In this document: piece by piece, positions 39,042 through 48,518 of the stretch
Layout of the letters: each line of letters begins with the position of its first letter
Position numbering within the stretch: position 1 is the stretch's first letter
Assembly (NCBI RefSeq): GCF_001640025.1
Contig: NC_031671.1
Span: 2,542,001-2,606,000, forward strand
From: Sugiyamaella lignohabitans
Lineage: Eukaryota > Ascomycota > Dipodascomycetes > Dipodascales > Trichomonascaceae
Length of the DNA stretch: 64,000 nt
Direction: 5' to 3'
Notes under the pieces: model-generated
What the model saw: the letters and a program-made list of their open reading frames with translations, nothing else
Told to the model about the DNA's origin: nothing
The model's database searches: none
Made by a program: the position numbers and the translations under genes

Positions 39042-41876
39042 ATGAGAGATCCGGTTCAGATTACCATTCCAATTCTTGTTCTGCCGTCACCTACCATTCT
39101 TTTCCCGAGCACAGCTCTTCGTATTACACTTCCTCGGGATGCAAATGATCTGGCCACTCGGGCTATTGGTATTTCCAAGTTCAACAAATTAAGAAAGTTG
39201 GTCGATATCAAGTCGGAGAAAGATGTCATTATTGGTGTCCTGCCAAAGGAAATCGGTAGTGAGGATATTCACCACATTGGAACTTTAGCAAGGGTGGTAT
39301 TGCGACCTAGCGAGTCGTCCGATTTGTACTCATCGCCAGCTACTCGAGATTCGATTCTACTTCAGGGTTTGACAAGGTTCAAGTATGTTGAGGATTATGA
39401 AAAGGATAATTCGGTCGACCGGTCTGCTCGCCAGGCTCGAGTACTTGTCTATGATTCGGGTTTTCTTGACAAAACGAATAGTCAAGACAAACAGTTGCAT
39501 GATCAAATGGAAGAGTTGAAACAGGTAGTTCGCAAAATGATCCAACCTTGGGGTGCTAGTGGTCTATCTGCCATGCAAAGGTTCCTGGCATTTGCTCAGG
39601 GTGTGCTTGCTCCTGGCATGTTGGTTGATATATTTGCTTCTGTCCTGCCGTTGTCACAGGCTGATAAACTTAAATTGTTAGATGCCATCGATGTCAAGTA
39701 CCGGTTGGAATTGGCAATTGAATCAATTGAGAAACATGCTGAATCGATTATTGCTGCACATAAGAAGAATCAGGAATTTATTGCTAATAGTCCCAGTCCT
39801 AACGGTAATACCCTATCTAAAAAACAACGGGAAGCTCTTTTGCGATATCAACTCAAACTTATTCAAGACAAGCTTGACGAGCTGGAAAAGGGTCCAAATG
39901 GTGATAATAGCAATGCCACACCCAGTTCTAAGAACGAGGTTGGATTCCCCATTCCACCGAGAAAGTCGGCTGCCCCAAGATTGCCTGCTCCAGCAGATGA
40001 GAATGACGAGGATGACGAAGACGGGCTAATTAAGCTTGAGCAAACGCTAAACTCGCTCAACTTGCCGGACGAGGGTCGTAAGATTGTAAATCGAGAGCTT
40101 AAACGATTAAAGAGAATGAACGCTAATCAAGCCGAGTACCAAGTATGTCGAACTTACCTCGAGACCATTGCCGAATTGCCATGGAATAATTTCGACAATG
40201 ATCAGCTCGACAATTCGGTTATTGCCAAAGCACGACAGATTTTCGATGTAGACCACTATGGGCTGGAAAAGGTTAAGAAGCGTCTGCTCGAGTATCTTGC
40301 AGTTGTATATTTGAAGCAACAACAGCAGCAGAAAGAAAAGAAGGAGTTACCTAAGCCTGCTACTTCTGTATCTACCGTCACTGCTGCTTCAGGAGGAACT
40401 TCTGTACCAGCTGAATCCGAATCTAAACCTAGTCCAGTGCCAGCACCAGCTATCAACCAACCTATTACTCAAACTCTGCACAAAGAAAAGGCACCAATAC
40501 TTTTATTGGTAGGTCCACCAGGTGTGGGAAAGACGAGTCTTGCCAAGTCGGTTGCACATGCTCTTAACCGTCAATTGTACAGGATCTCCCTTGGAGGTGT
40601 GCGTGACGAGGCAGAGATTCGTGGACACCGAAGAACTTATGTGGGAGCTATGCCAGGTATCTTGGCACAAGCACTTCGTAAGGTTCAAGTTATGAATCCC
40701 GTTATTGTGCTTGATGAAATTGACAAGCTTAGCCAAGGAAATACCGGCACCAGCGGTGATCCATCAGCTGCCATGTTAGAAGTTCTCGATCCTGAGCAAA
40801 ATTATAGCTTTGTCGACAGATATATCAATTTCCCTATCGACTTGTCTCAAGTTTTGTTTATTGCGACAGCCAACACCACCGATACAATCCCACGACCCCT
40901 GCTGGACAGAATGGAGACCATTTATATCGATGGATATACATACCTCGAGAAGCAGCACATTGCTGAAAACTATCTAATCCCCAAGCAACTCGCTTATAAT
41001 GGTCTGGAAAAGGGGCAATATATTGTTCCACCTGAAGTTATCGATTATATTGCTACCAGGTACACAAGAGAAGCAGGAGTACGTAACCTGGAGCGTGAAC
41101 TTGGTACTTTGTGCCGAGGAAAAGCCGTCGAACAACTCGAGAATTTGAACAACAAGATCTTATCCAAGGCTGTTACACCAACTGCTATTACAATTGAAGA
41201 ATTGCCTAAGTACCTGGGTCTTGAAAAGTTCCAAGACGATGTTGTTAATGATGAGGTTGATGAATATGTTGTTGCAGGAGAGACAAAGCACCGTCACTCA
41301 GCTGGCTTGGTTAATGGTTTGGCCTATATGGGCAGTGGTAACGGAGGACTTCTTGTATTCGAGGCCACTACTATGCCTGCTGGATCTGGAAATCTCAAAC
41401 TCACTGGTAAACTTGGCGAAGTTATTTCTGAAAGTGCCCAGATTGCATTGTCGTGGGTTCGTTCCAATGCATCTCGTCTTGGTCTGCCATCTGACGTCTT
41501 GAAGAACATCGATATTCATCTTCATGCCCCAGCTGGTGCTATCCCCAAAGACGGTCCTTCTGCTGGTGTCGCCATGACACTCACTCTAGTCTCACTTCTT
41601 CGTAACAAGGAAGTCCCTAGAGACATTGCCATGACAGGCGAAATTACACTTCGAGGTAAAATCCTGCCTGTAGGCGGTATCCGTGAGAAGCTTCTCGGAG
41701 CACATTTAGCTGGCATTCGCAAGGTAATTCTCCCTCACCATTCTGCCAAGACTGTGCGAGACGAGTGTGCATTCCTCAAAGATATCGATATGGAAATTGT
41801 CTATGTGAAGTACATTTGGGACGTGTTTGCCTATGTCTGGCCTGACGAGAAAATTGTGGCTGACAGCCATCTATAA
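39042..41876 (+). CDS. Peroxisomal Lon protease
   Basis: 944 residues. The N-terminal Lon substrate domain (about 10-220) begins almost at the ATG, with no mitochondrial presequence. A Gln/Ser/Pro-rich linker (about 425-475) precedes the AAA+ module: Walker A Gly-Pro-Pro-Gly-Val-Gly-Lys-Thr near 490 and Walker B Val-Ile-Val-Leu-Asp-Glu-Ile-Asp near 553. The protease domain has the catalytic Ser in Pro-Lys-Asp-Gly-Pro-Ser-Ala-Gly near 838 and the Lys in Val-Gly-Gly-Ile-Arg-Glu-Lys-Leu-Leu near 880. The protein ends in Ser-His-Leu, a peroxisomal targeting signal type 1 variant. This matches filamentous-fungal and methylotrophic-yeast Pln, which degrades damaged matrix proteins. S. cerevisiae has only the mitochondrial Pim1. 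Confidence 0.92.
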   Translation: MRDPVQITIPILVLPSPTILFPSTALRITLPRDANDLATRAIGISKFNKLRKLVDIKSEKDVIIGVLPKEIGSEDIHHIGTLARVVLRPSESSDLYSSPATRDSILLQGLTRFKYVEDYEKDNSVDRSARQARVLVYDSGFLDKTNSQDKQLHDQMEELKQVVRKMIQPWGASGLSAMQRFLAFAQGVLAPGMLVDIFASVLPLSQADKLKLLDAIDVKYRLELAIESIEKHAESIIAAHKKNQEFIANSPSPNGNTLSKKQREALLRYQLKLIQDKLDELEKGPNGDNSNATPSSKNEVGFPIPPRKSAAPRLPAPADENDEDDEDGLIKLEQTLNSLNLPDEGRKIVNRELKRLKRMNANQAEYQVCRTYLETIAELPWNNFDNDQLDNSVIAKARQIFDVDHYGLEKVKKRLLEYLAVVYLKQQQQQKEKKELPKPATSVSTVTAASGGTSVPAESESKPSPVPAPAINQPITQTLHKEKAPILLLVGPPGVGKTSLAKSVAHALNRQLYRISLGGVRDEAEIRGHRRTYVGAMPGILAQALRKVQVMNPVIVLDEIDKLSQGNTGTSGDPSAAMLEVLDPEQNYSFVDRYINFPIDLSQVLFIATANTTDTIPRPLLDRMETIYIDGYTYLEKQHIAENYLIPKQLAYNGLEKGQYIVPPEVIDYIATRYTREAGVRNLERELGTLCRGKAVEQLENLNNKILSKAVTPTAITIEELPKYLGLEKFQDDVVNDEVDEYVVAGETKHRHSAGLVNGLAYMGSGNGGLLVFEATTMPAGSGNLKLTGKLGEVISESAQIALSWVRSNASRLGLPSDVLKNIDIHLHAPAGAIPKDGPSAGVAMTLTLVSLLRNKEVPRDIAMTGEITLRGKILPVGGIREKLLGAHLAGIRKVILPHHSAKTVRDECAFLKDIDMEIVYVKYIWDVFAYVWPDEKIVADSHL

Positions 41877-42126
41877 GCATATCTTAGCATTATATATATT
41901 TAAATAACAGAGTATTATCAAGAGTAACGTTAGTCCGCCAGGAAGCTGTTTATTTAGCTTTGGCATGGCAGAGGACTCAGAGTCTGGATCTTGGTCGGTA
42001 GTCGGTTCGACGCCGCACACAAAATGTGGATCTCATAAATCATAATCTAACACGGAGAATCAACTGTCATTGCAATTTCTCAGTCAACAAGTTGAAAAAC
42101 AGGTTAAAAGAACAAACAAACTCACA

Positions 42127-42490
42127 ATGGTAAGTATCGAAATGGGACTCGATTATCAAGTGTATACACTAACATAGCATTTAGGAACATCCCGCATTTA
42201 CCATGGCCGGTCTCTGCAGTGTTGGCGGATTGACTGGTTTCTACCTCAAAAAATCTAAGCCTTCGTTGTTTGGTGGTCTTACTGTTGGCGCTTTGTACGG
42301 TGTATCAGGATACCTATTGAAGCAGAATGCCAATTGGGGTATTGAATTGGCTCTCTTCTCGTCAGTTTTGCTGGCGGGTGCAATGGTTCCTCGGGCCCTG
42401 AAAACCCAAAAACCTCTCCCAATTGCACTTGTCCTACTCGGTACTCTCAATGCTGCTTATTATAGCAAGAAGTATGCTGAGTTCATGTAA
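42127..42490 (+). CDS. TMH11: TMEM14-family small membrane protein (2 exons)
   Basis: The ATG at 42127-42129 stands alone as exon 1 and is followed at once by GTAAGT. Exon 2 is 42185-42490, with branch ACTAAC and acceptor TTAG, giving 102 residues. The product is nearly all hydrophobic, with three to four short helices and glycine-rich turns: Gly-Gly-Leu-Thr-Gly-Phe-Tyr, Ser-Leu-Phe-Gly-Gly-Leu-Thr-Val-Gly-Ala-Leu-Tyr-Gly, and Asn-Ala-Ala-Tyr-Tyr-Ser-Lys-Lys at the end. This is the Tmemb_14 (UPF0136) family, mitochondrial or organelle membrane proteins such as yeast Tmh11/Tmh18. Their function is poorly defined. In S. cerevisiae TMH11 lies between CSN12 and STE18, as here. Confidence 0.9.
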
Positions 42491-43153
42491 CGTTACTTTC
42501 AGTTAATGAGAGCTTTGCTTTTAATAGTGTTTTTTTTTATTTTTTGTATATATATTATTCTCCACTCTACTATACGCGGCATAGACACGAATATGCTCAT
42601 GACCCTAAACTTGTCACGATAATAAGTGCATCTTCCTTTAATTGATGGAAAGACTCAAACGACGAGTCAATTCAGGGTCCCAAATATTGACTATGGAGAA
42701 TTACCTGGATAATTGCATTCTGTGTATACCATAAAATATATAGATATATATATTAAGGTTCAGAAACTGTGCTTAAAGCCGTTTTCTTGGTCAATTTCTC
42801 TCTATGATATTATTGCATGTAAACTCATGTAAATTCTACTCAGTATCGTTCTACTCAGTACGGAATCAGCTTATTTGCTTTTCATTTGCTTCTTAGAATC
42901 TAAGAACGGTTGGTCTCTCCGGCATGGACGTTGAGAATCATCGTCGATCAATGCACGATAAGCCTACATGTCAGATGAGGCATTCTATTTCGGTATCACA
43001 ATTGGCAGCTTCCTGATCAGAAAATGAGGCAGCCATTTGATTATCCAATGATTATAGCAGGGTAAATGGAAGAATCCAGCACTACAATCTGTTGGTTTTG
43101 AATGCTCTTCACTTATACCCGAAACCTCTAGTGCACTGGCTTGCCAGTTAGTC
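42491..43153. other. STE18 promoter region, no feature seen
   Basis: 663 bp of AT-rich DNA; no further gene or repeat was recognised. Confidence 0.5.
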
Positions 43154-43597
43154 ATGAACAACCAAAAATACTATGGATACAAGAACATGCCCACAAGTGC
43201 CATGGAGCTTGTGACCCTTGATACTGCTGATATTGCAAATCTCGGCTATCCGCAAAAACCAGGTCACCCACCAAAGGGAAGTCCGAGAAAAGGGAATCCG
43301 TCCAAGGGTCGTCGTGGTGTCCCTAAGGCATTGACCAGGGCACGCATTGACCAGATTAAAGCCGAAAGACAGTCGGAAATTATGTACCACCTGAAGTTGA
43401 AACGAATGATCGAGAGAAATGCCCGGCTTCGCAATGAGCTAGCCAAAGATAGGATTTATGCCTCCAACGCATGTCTATCTCTAATAAGATACATGCACAC
43501 GACTCGCGACAGACTTATACCTCCTTTATGGGGCTATTTAGAGGAAGAAGAGTCCGTCATTGAAGAACCTAGTTCTACGTGCTGTACCATAAGCTAA
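43154..43597 (+). CDS. STE18: Heterotrimeric G-protein gamma subunit
   Basis: 147 residues. The C-terminal half has the fungal G-gamma pattern: helix Leu-Lys-Leu-Lys-Arg-Met-Ile-Glu-Arg-Asn-Ala-Arg-Leu-Arg-Asn-Glu-Leu, then Ala-Cys-Leu-Ser-Leu-Ile-Arg-Tyr-Met-His-Thr-Thr-Arg-Asp, Pro-Pro-Leu-Trp-Gly, and the end Cys-Cys-Thr-Ile-Ser. The last four residues are a CaaX box (farnesylation) preceded by a cysteine suited to palmitoylation, as in yeast Ste18 (Cys-Cys-Thr-Leu-Met). The N-terminal 60 residues form an unusual Pro/Gly/Lys/Arg-rich extension. It pairs with G-beta (Ste4) at the plasma membrane for pheromone signalling. It converges on asparagine synthetase. Confidence 0.9.
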   Translation: MNNQKYYGYKNMPTSAMELVTLDTADIANLGYPQKPGHPPKGSPRKGNPSKGRRGVPKALTRARIDQIKAERQSEIMYHLKLKRMIERNARLRNELAKDRIYASNACLSLIRYMHTTRDRLIPPLWGYLEEEESVIEEPSSTCCTIS

Positions 43598-44052
43598 TAG
43601 ACTCATTGTATGTACTAAGCAAATCTGGCATTCTGGACTGGGACTCTGTCCCAGTGAATTGGCCCTTGAAAAAGATGCAAAGTTCAAGTCATCCGAAAGG
43701 TTTCTAGAGGGGTGATGGAACGATAGATATGATCAATTTTGAACTTCTACGTGAAAAGCGCCGCCAAACATCGGCAGCTAATAATTATTCACTAACATTT
43801 TTATGAGCTTCAAGTGACCAGTTATTTCAACCATGGCCACTTTGAAGTTCTGAATGTCTCAACTCGTTCATTTAGCTCCTGGATGGATTTTATAATAACA
43901 CAGGTGGCCCGACGCCCGACTCGAGCGAAGCGAGAGGAGCAACCAAGGTCTGGGGCGGAGCCCCAGCCGCCGGAGGCACTTGAAGTCAGAGAGAGAACAG
44001 CTCCAGACACCAGAAGTAGATAACAAGAGTCTATTAAATGTACGTAAATATT
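43598..44052. other. Convergent intergenic region STE18 / ASN1
   Basis: 455 bp with one half palindrome (43918-43978); nothing else recognised. GACTGGGACTCTGTCCCAG near 43638 can form a short hairpin and could serve as a 3' end signal. Confidence 0.5.
43918..43978 (-). repeat. Palindromic element, solo right half
   Basis: A 61-bp module: CTCGAG-type hairpin plus right arm (one substitution, CCAAGGTCTGG). No left half is nearby. It ends 75 bp from the ASN1 stop. Confidence 0.9.
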
Positions 44053-45744
44053 TTAAGCGCTTTCATCAACATGGGCTTCGTGAGACTTGACGTAACGGCC
44101 AGAAGGATCCTCAGCACAGCCCCAGTCTGCCTTGGGGATCCATCTCATGACCGTGCTGGCAGCAGCAGGTTGAGGGAAAAGCTCGTCGAACATGGTTCTG
44201 TACCAGAAAGCCTCTTTAGTAGTGGGAACGTCGTCCTTCCACAAGTCAGCGCCCTTGGCAAATTGCTCGTCAGAAACAACCTTGTTAGCAGTGTCTTTAA
44301 GACCATCGATCCATGAGTAACCGACACCGTCAGAGAACTGCTCCTTTTGTCTCCAAAGGATCTCGCTTGGCAGGTAGTCACCGGTATCGAAAGCCTTACG
44401 GAGAATATACTTCTCGATCTTCTTCTCGGAAGGCACAATCATCTTATCTTGAGGGTCAATGGCCATAGCGACCTCCAAAAACTCCTTATCCAGGAAAGGA
44501 ACACGGGCCTCCAAACCCCAGGCCATGGTAGACTTATTAGCACGCAAACAATCGGCGTAGTGCAAGTTCTTAACACGAGAAACAGACTCCTGGTGGAAGT
44601 CCTCCTTCGAAGGAGCAGCTCCAAAGTAAAGGTAACCACCGAAAATCTCGTCAGATCCCTCACCAGAAAGAACCATCTTGACACCTTGGGCCTTGATCTT
44701 TCGTGACAATAGATACATAGGAGTAGATGCTCTAATAGTGGTGACGTCGAAAGTCTCTAAATGGTAGATAACATCGCGAACAGCATCCAATCCTTCTTGA
44801 AGAGTGAAAGTGTGTTCATGGTGGATAGTTCCAATATATTCAGCGACCTTCTTAGCGGCAATCAAATCGGGAGCACCTGGCAAACCGATAGCGAACGAAT
44901 GCAGTCTAGATCCACTGGTGTTAACCAGGTTACCTTGAGTATCAACACCAGCCAAATGATGATCAACAGCAGACTCGGGAGCAGCCTTGTTGGTTTCTCT
45001 GGCACCAATGGCAGCAATAAGCGACGAGTCTAAACCACCAGAAAGTAAAACTCCATAAGGAACTTCACTCATAAGTCTCTTTCTAACAGCCTTTTCAAGA
45101 GTCTCTCTCAATAGAGTGTAATCAACAGGTTTAGTAGGGATCTTTGAAGCATCCCACCAGCCAGGTTCGTAGTAACGAGTGATTTTGTCGGTGTCAGAGT
45201 CATAAACATGACCAGGAGGGAATGCTTCAATAGTATCACAGTCATCGACCAAACATTTTAATTCAGAAGCGAAAAACACAGTTTCTGGCAATTTCGAGTT
45301 ACGGCCGATATACAGAGTAGTGATACCAATAGGGTCTCTAGCAGCGATAATACGGTCTTTCTTGACATCATAAAGAACAAATGCAAACATACCATCGAGG
45401 TATTTAGGAGCATCAGCACCATACTTTTTATAAAGAGGGATAATAGGTTCACAATCTGAATGAGTCTTGAATTCGTAATCAGCAAATTCTTTTCTTAGCG
45501 CCTGGTGGTTATAGATCTCACCATTGACAGCCAAAGCAAACTCCTCGCCCTTACTGGTAATAGGCTGAGCTCCAGTATCTAAACCAACAATAGCTAATCG
45601 CTCGTGTGCGAGAATCGTGTTGTTGGCAATGAAGTTACCGCTCCAATCAGGACCACGATGACGAATCCGCTTTGACAGCTGGAGCGCCTTGGACTTGAAC
45701 TCCTCGGCCTCGGGATATCTAAAGAAAGCACAAATACCACACAT
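44053..45744 (-). CDS. ASN1: Asparagine synthetase (glutamine-hydrolysing)
   Basis: 563 residues. The N-terminal class II glutamine amidotransferase starts Met-Cys-Gly-Ile-Cys-Ala, with Cys2 as the nucleophile after Met removal; Arg-His-Arg-Gly-Pro-Asp, Asn-Gly-Glu-Ile-Tyr-Asn and Glu-Arg-Leu-Ala-Ile form the glutamine pocket. The C-terminal ATP-pyrophosphatase half has the Ser-Gly-Gly-Leu-Asp-Ser-Ser loop near 235 and Gly-Glu-Gly-Ser-Asp-Glu. It converts aspartate and glutamine to asparagine in the cytosol. Length and sequence match yeast Asn1/Asn2 (about 572 residues); which paralogue it represents cannot be told. The ATG is fixed by the need for Cys2. No intron. Confidence 0.96.
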   Translation of the reverse strand: MCGICAFFRYPEAEEFKSKALQLSKRIRHRGPDWSGNFIANNTILAHERLAIVGLDTGAQPITSKGEEFALAVNGEIYNHQALRKEFADYEFKTHSDCEPIIPLYKKYGADAPKYLDGMFAFVLYDVKKDRIIAARDPIGITTLYIGRNSKLPETVFFASELKCLVDDCDTIEAFPPGHVYDSDTDKITRYYEPGWWDASKIPTKPVDYTLLRETLEKAVRKRLMSEVPYGVLLSGGLDSSLIAAIGARETNKAAPESAVDHHLAGVDTQGNLVNTSGSRLHSFAIGLPGAPDLIAAKKVAEYIGTIHHEHTFTLQEGLDAVRDVIYHLETFDVTTIRASTPMYLLSRKIKAQGVKMVLSGEGSDEIFGGYLYFGAAPSKEDFHQESVSRVKNLHYADCLRANKSTMAWGLEARVPFLDKEFLEVAMAIDPQDKMIVPSEKKIEKYILRKAFDTGDYLPSEILWRQKEQFSDGVGYSWIDGLKDTANKVVSDEQFAKGADLWKDDVPTTKEAFWYRTMFDELFPQPAAASTVMRWIPKADWGCAEDPSGRYVKSHEAHVDESA

Positions 45745-46214
45745 TATGATACAAAAATAATAAAAAAATGGCCTTCACAAAAAAAACCTCTGTGATGAAA
45801 CAAACTTGTACTGGCGCAGAAGATCCTGTTTATAAATGTCAGGTCAGATCAAAAGAGTCAGAGCTTAAACTGAAAAATCCCATGCAATCCATCCACTGCG
45901 AATGAGTCAACCCCAATCGGGCTGCACCTATCTCCAGGGCATGGGCACCCGTATCACCGCTATCGCGGACGTGCCCTAACCGCATGAGTCCGTTAACGGG
46001 GCATGCCTCCGGCGGCTGGGGCTCCGCCCCAGACCCTGGTTGCTCCTGCTTCGCAGGAGATTTCTGGAACTGTGACCGTGGACGAAACGACTCGAGCGAA
46101 GCGAGAGGAGCAACCAGGGTCTGGGGCGGAGCCCCAGCCGCCGGAGGCAACCCCACCCCCGTAGTGTAATAAAATAATAATAAAATAATAATAATAAATG
46201 GCAGTCGGGCCGGC
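45745..46214. other. ASN1 promoter and CUB1 3' flank
   Basis: 470 bp with an AT-rich ASN1 leader, unique DNA and a full palindromic element near the CUB1 end. The ORF spanning it on the minus strand is an artefact of the element. Confidence 0.55.
46004..46149 (-). repeat. Palindromic double-hairpin element, full copy (reverse orientation)
   Basis: 146 bp with perfect arms; CTCCTGC-TTC-GCAGGAG left, CTCGAG type right. GGGG before and CCCC after extend the palindrome. It ends 66 bp from the CUB1 stop. Confidence 0.95.
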
Positions 46215-47865
46215 CTAATCGTCGTTGTGGTTGTGATTGTTGTTGTTGTTGTCGTCGTCGTCGTCAATGTCGACGTCTTCGCTCTCGGCAGCGCTGGCAG
46301 TGGGCGTGGCGGTGGCCGAGGCGGCGATTTGCTCGTCCATTTCGACCTTGAGTTCGTAGCAGATGTCGAAACATTCCGACAGGAGCGCGTTGAGCATTCC
46401 CTGGCCCTCGGGAATTGTGTTGCCAACCATGAATTTCCCATCCACTCGCAGGTTGTCGATGGATGCCAGCTTCATTTGGTACGGGTACAGCTCGCGGGCC
46501 GACGACAGCCCGCCCATTCGCTTCACTTCTAACAGACATCGTCGGGTCGTTGTCAGCTGGTTGTGAATGGGTGTCAGTGCTTCAGATACTGGTTCAGACG
46601 ACTCGAGTAGTTTGTAAATGATGGCGTAGCATCGGCGAATCAGGTACAGGAGAATTGACTGTCCTTTGGGTGGTGGAGCTGACGGATCGTCAGAACTGGC
46701 GGCCGTTCCGTCACCAGAATCGCCTACTCGGAATACTCCATTCACTCTGAGATCATCAATCTCTTGTAACTTTTTCTGGTAAAAGTATAAATCCGTCTCT
46801 CTTAATGTCCATCGGTGTGTGATCAGAAGTCCTTCTAAGGTCCCCTTCATTTCCACCAGTTGGTTATAGATAGGTTTTAGCTCCTCTGCAACATGGTCTT
46901 CGTGTGCTAGGAAATCGTTGATAAGTGTATGACACTTTTCTAGAATACCATTGACAGTCGACTGGCCCGATTCAATGGGCTTGCCATCGGCTCCTACAAA
47001 CTTATCATCCACTCGAGTACTCTCAATAGCCCGCAAATCGTCCAACAGCGGTTTCAAACTGTTGGCAGAAAACTTGGGTCGTGACCCAATGGCCATAATC
47101 TCTCGACGAATATAAACCAGTTTCTGAAGAACTGGCGTCAATTCCGGTGATATGGTCTCCATTGATTGTTGTACTTTATCCAGAGTCTCTCGACACAGAT
47201 CCAATCGTTTACGAAGAAGTTGGATAATCTCCGGATCTTCTTCATCAGTATCCTGGTCAACGATTCGTGCAATCTCTTTCAATCGAGCTCTTATTGGCTC
47301 GACATCATTTTCTGTATATGTCGAGCTTTCACTCAAATGATCCAGTAGTCGTTGAACAGTACTCAACGACGCGAACGTGGCAGGCGCTTTATTCGTGATT
47401 CCAACAGTTAGAAACGCTAATGAAATCACCTGGAACAAGTCGTCCAAAACAATATCCACTCTATTCTTTTCATTTTGCAGCTCCGGTGCTGATCGGATAG
47501 CCAGCACTTTTTTGATTTCCTTCTGAACTTGTCCATATATAGCCCATATATCGCTAGACTTGAGGTATCTATATTTGCTCTGTTAGTTCTCTGTACTTCA
47601 TCCAACTTATTATTATCTATCCTCACAAATCCACCAACAACAATCTCTACTGAAAATATGCCAACAAACTCTGATAACAAGTCTGCTGCAACCATATCAG
47701 ACTGCCGCCATGACCGCCCATCACCACCCAGACGACCACCCGCCAACTTCTCCAAATCGACCCCTTTACATACGTAGATCTGTCCAGCTTGAGCACAGTT
47801 AATTGAGTACGTAACTCAACAAGCTTGTTCACAATAGCTTCCTCATTCTTAGGTGTATCTGTCAT
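46215..47865 (-). CDS. CUB1: UPF0662/DUF2408 protein, Cub1-like (2 exons)
   Basis: Exon 1 is 47774-47865 and exon 2 is 46215-47568. The 205-nt intron has donor GTATGT, branch ACTAAC and acceptor ATAG, giving 481 residues in one continuous frame. Two related halves are visible, each with a Leu-Tyr-x-Tyr-Gln-x-Lys-Leu-x2-Ile-Asp-x-Leu-Arg-Val-x-Gly-x-Phe motif (Phe-Tyr-Gln-Lys-Lys-Leu-Gln-Glu-Ile-Asp-Asp-Leu-Arg-Val and Pro-Tyr-Gln-Met-Lys-Leu-Ala-Ser-Ile-Asp-Asn-Leu-Arg-Val). The C terminus is an Asp/Asn/His run. This is the fungal family of S. cerevisiae Cub1 (YPL260W), linked genetically to proteasome inhibitor and copper sensitivity; molecular function unknown. Presumably soluble and all-helical. 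Confidence 0.85.
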
Positions 47866-48314
47866 CTTATCCTTATCCTTCTTCACTTGTGAAGATAGTG
47901 AGTGAGATCTCCCAATAGCCGTTAAAGTAGTCTACAAAAAAATCGCAATAGTAAAGAATGAGCAAAACAATAGAATATAAAAACTCAGATGATTTGTCCA
48001 GCAATTGAACAGTCAGACTCCAGGTTTCTTGCCGTTTGACCTGTTTTCTTGTTTATAAGCAAACAACTACGTCTTACGTGCAGCAGATTCTATCGGTCGT
48101 TTGTTGATTGTGCGGACAACAACGTTTGCATGAACCCATCCATCCATCCATACATCCTCACGCAAAATCAGCCGGTTACTTGAAATGCCTATCTGAGCCC
48201 TTGCCCACCAGATGGCGGGGTATCTACATTTACAAGGTCAATCCTTTTTGATATAAAAACTGGAGATATAATCCTCCACAGATACATCTTCGATGATGTA
48301 CCTCAATCTTCTTA
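47866..48314. other. CUB1 promoter region, no feature seen
   Basis: 449 bp, AT-rich with a TCCATCCATCCATACATCC run near 48138. No supported gene. Confidence 0.5.
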
Positions 48315-48518
48315 TCACATTTCCACTGTCAGTTGTTCGATGAATTCGTTAAATCTCTGGTTTAATGACACTTCATCACCCATTTTAACATTTAACCATT
48401 TAACCTTTTTACCATTGACTGTGATATCCCGTCTGTAGAGTGCACCGGCAGTCCTGGCTCGAGCACCCGTCTTGTTCCAGGTCCGTGCGCATACCCATAC
48501 CTGGCGTGCTCCGTTCAT
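48315..48518 (-). CDS. Possible small basic protein, 67 residues
   Basis: A complete ORF with a mixed basic and charged composition (Trp-Asn-Lys-Thr-Gly-Ala-Arg-Ala-Arg, Asn-Gly-Lys-Lys-Val-Lys-Trp-Leu-Asn-Val-Lys, ending in a Glu-rich amphipathic helix). The composition looks protein-like and the reverse frame does not. I do not recognise it. A GTATGG a few codons after the ATG and a TGCAG just upstream leave open an additional exon. It may be a small ribosomal or mitochondrial protein, but this is a guess. Confidence 0.35.
   Translation of the reverse strand: MNGARQVWVCARTWNKTGARARTAGALYRRDITVNGKKVKWLNVKMGDEVSLNQRFNEFIEQLTVEM

Noticed and set aside
41930..42020. Possible tRNA (GGTTCGAC-like T-loop near 42003)
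   Set aside because: No matching D arm or acceptor stem is visible in the upstream 70 bases.
45839..46441. A 200-codon minus-strand frame across the CUB1 3' end
   Set aside because: It overlaps CUB1 in another frame and is carried through by the element at 46004.
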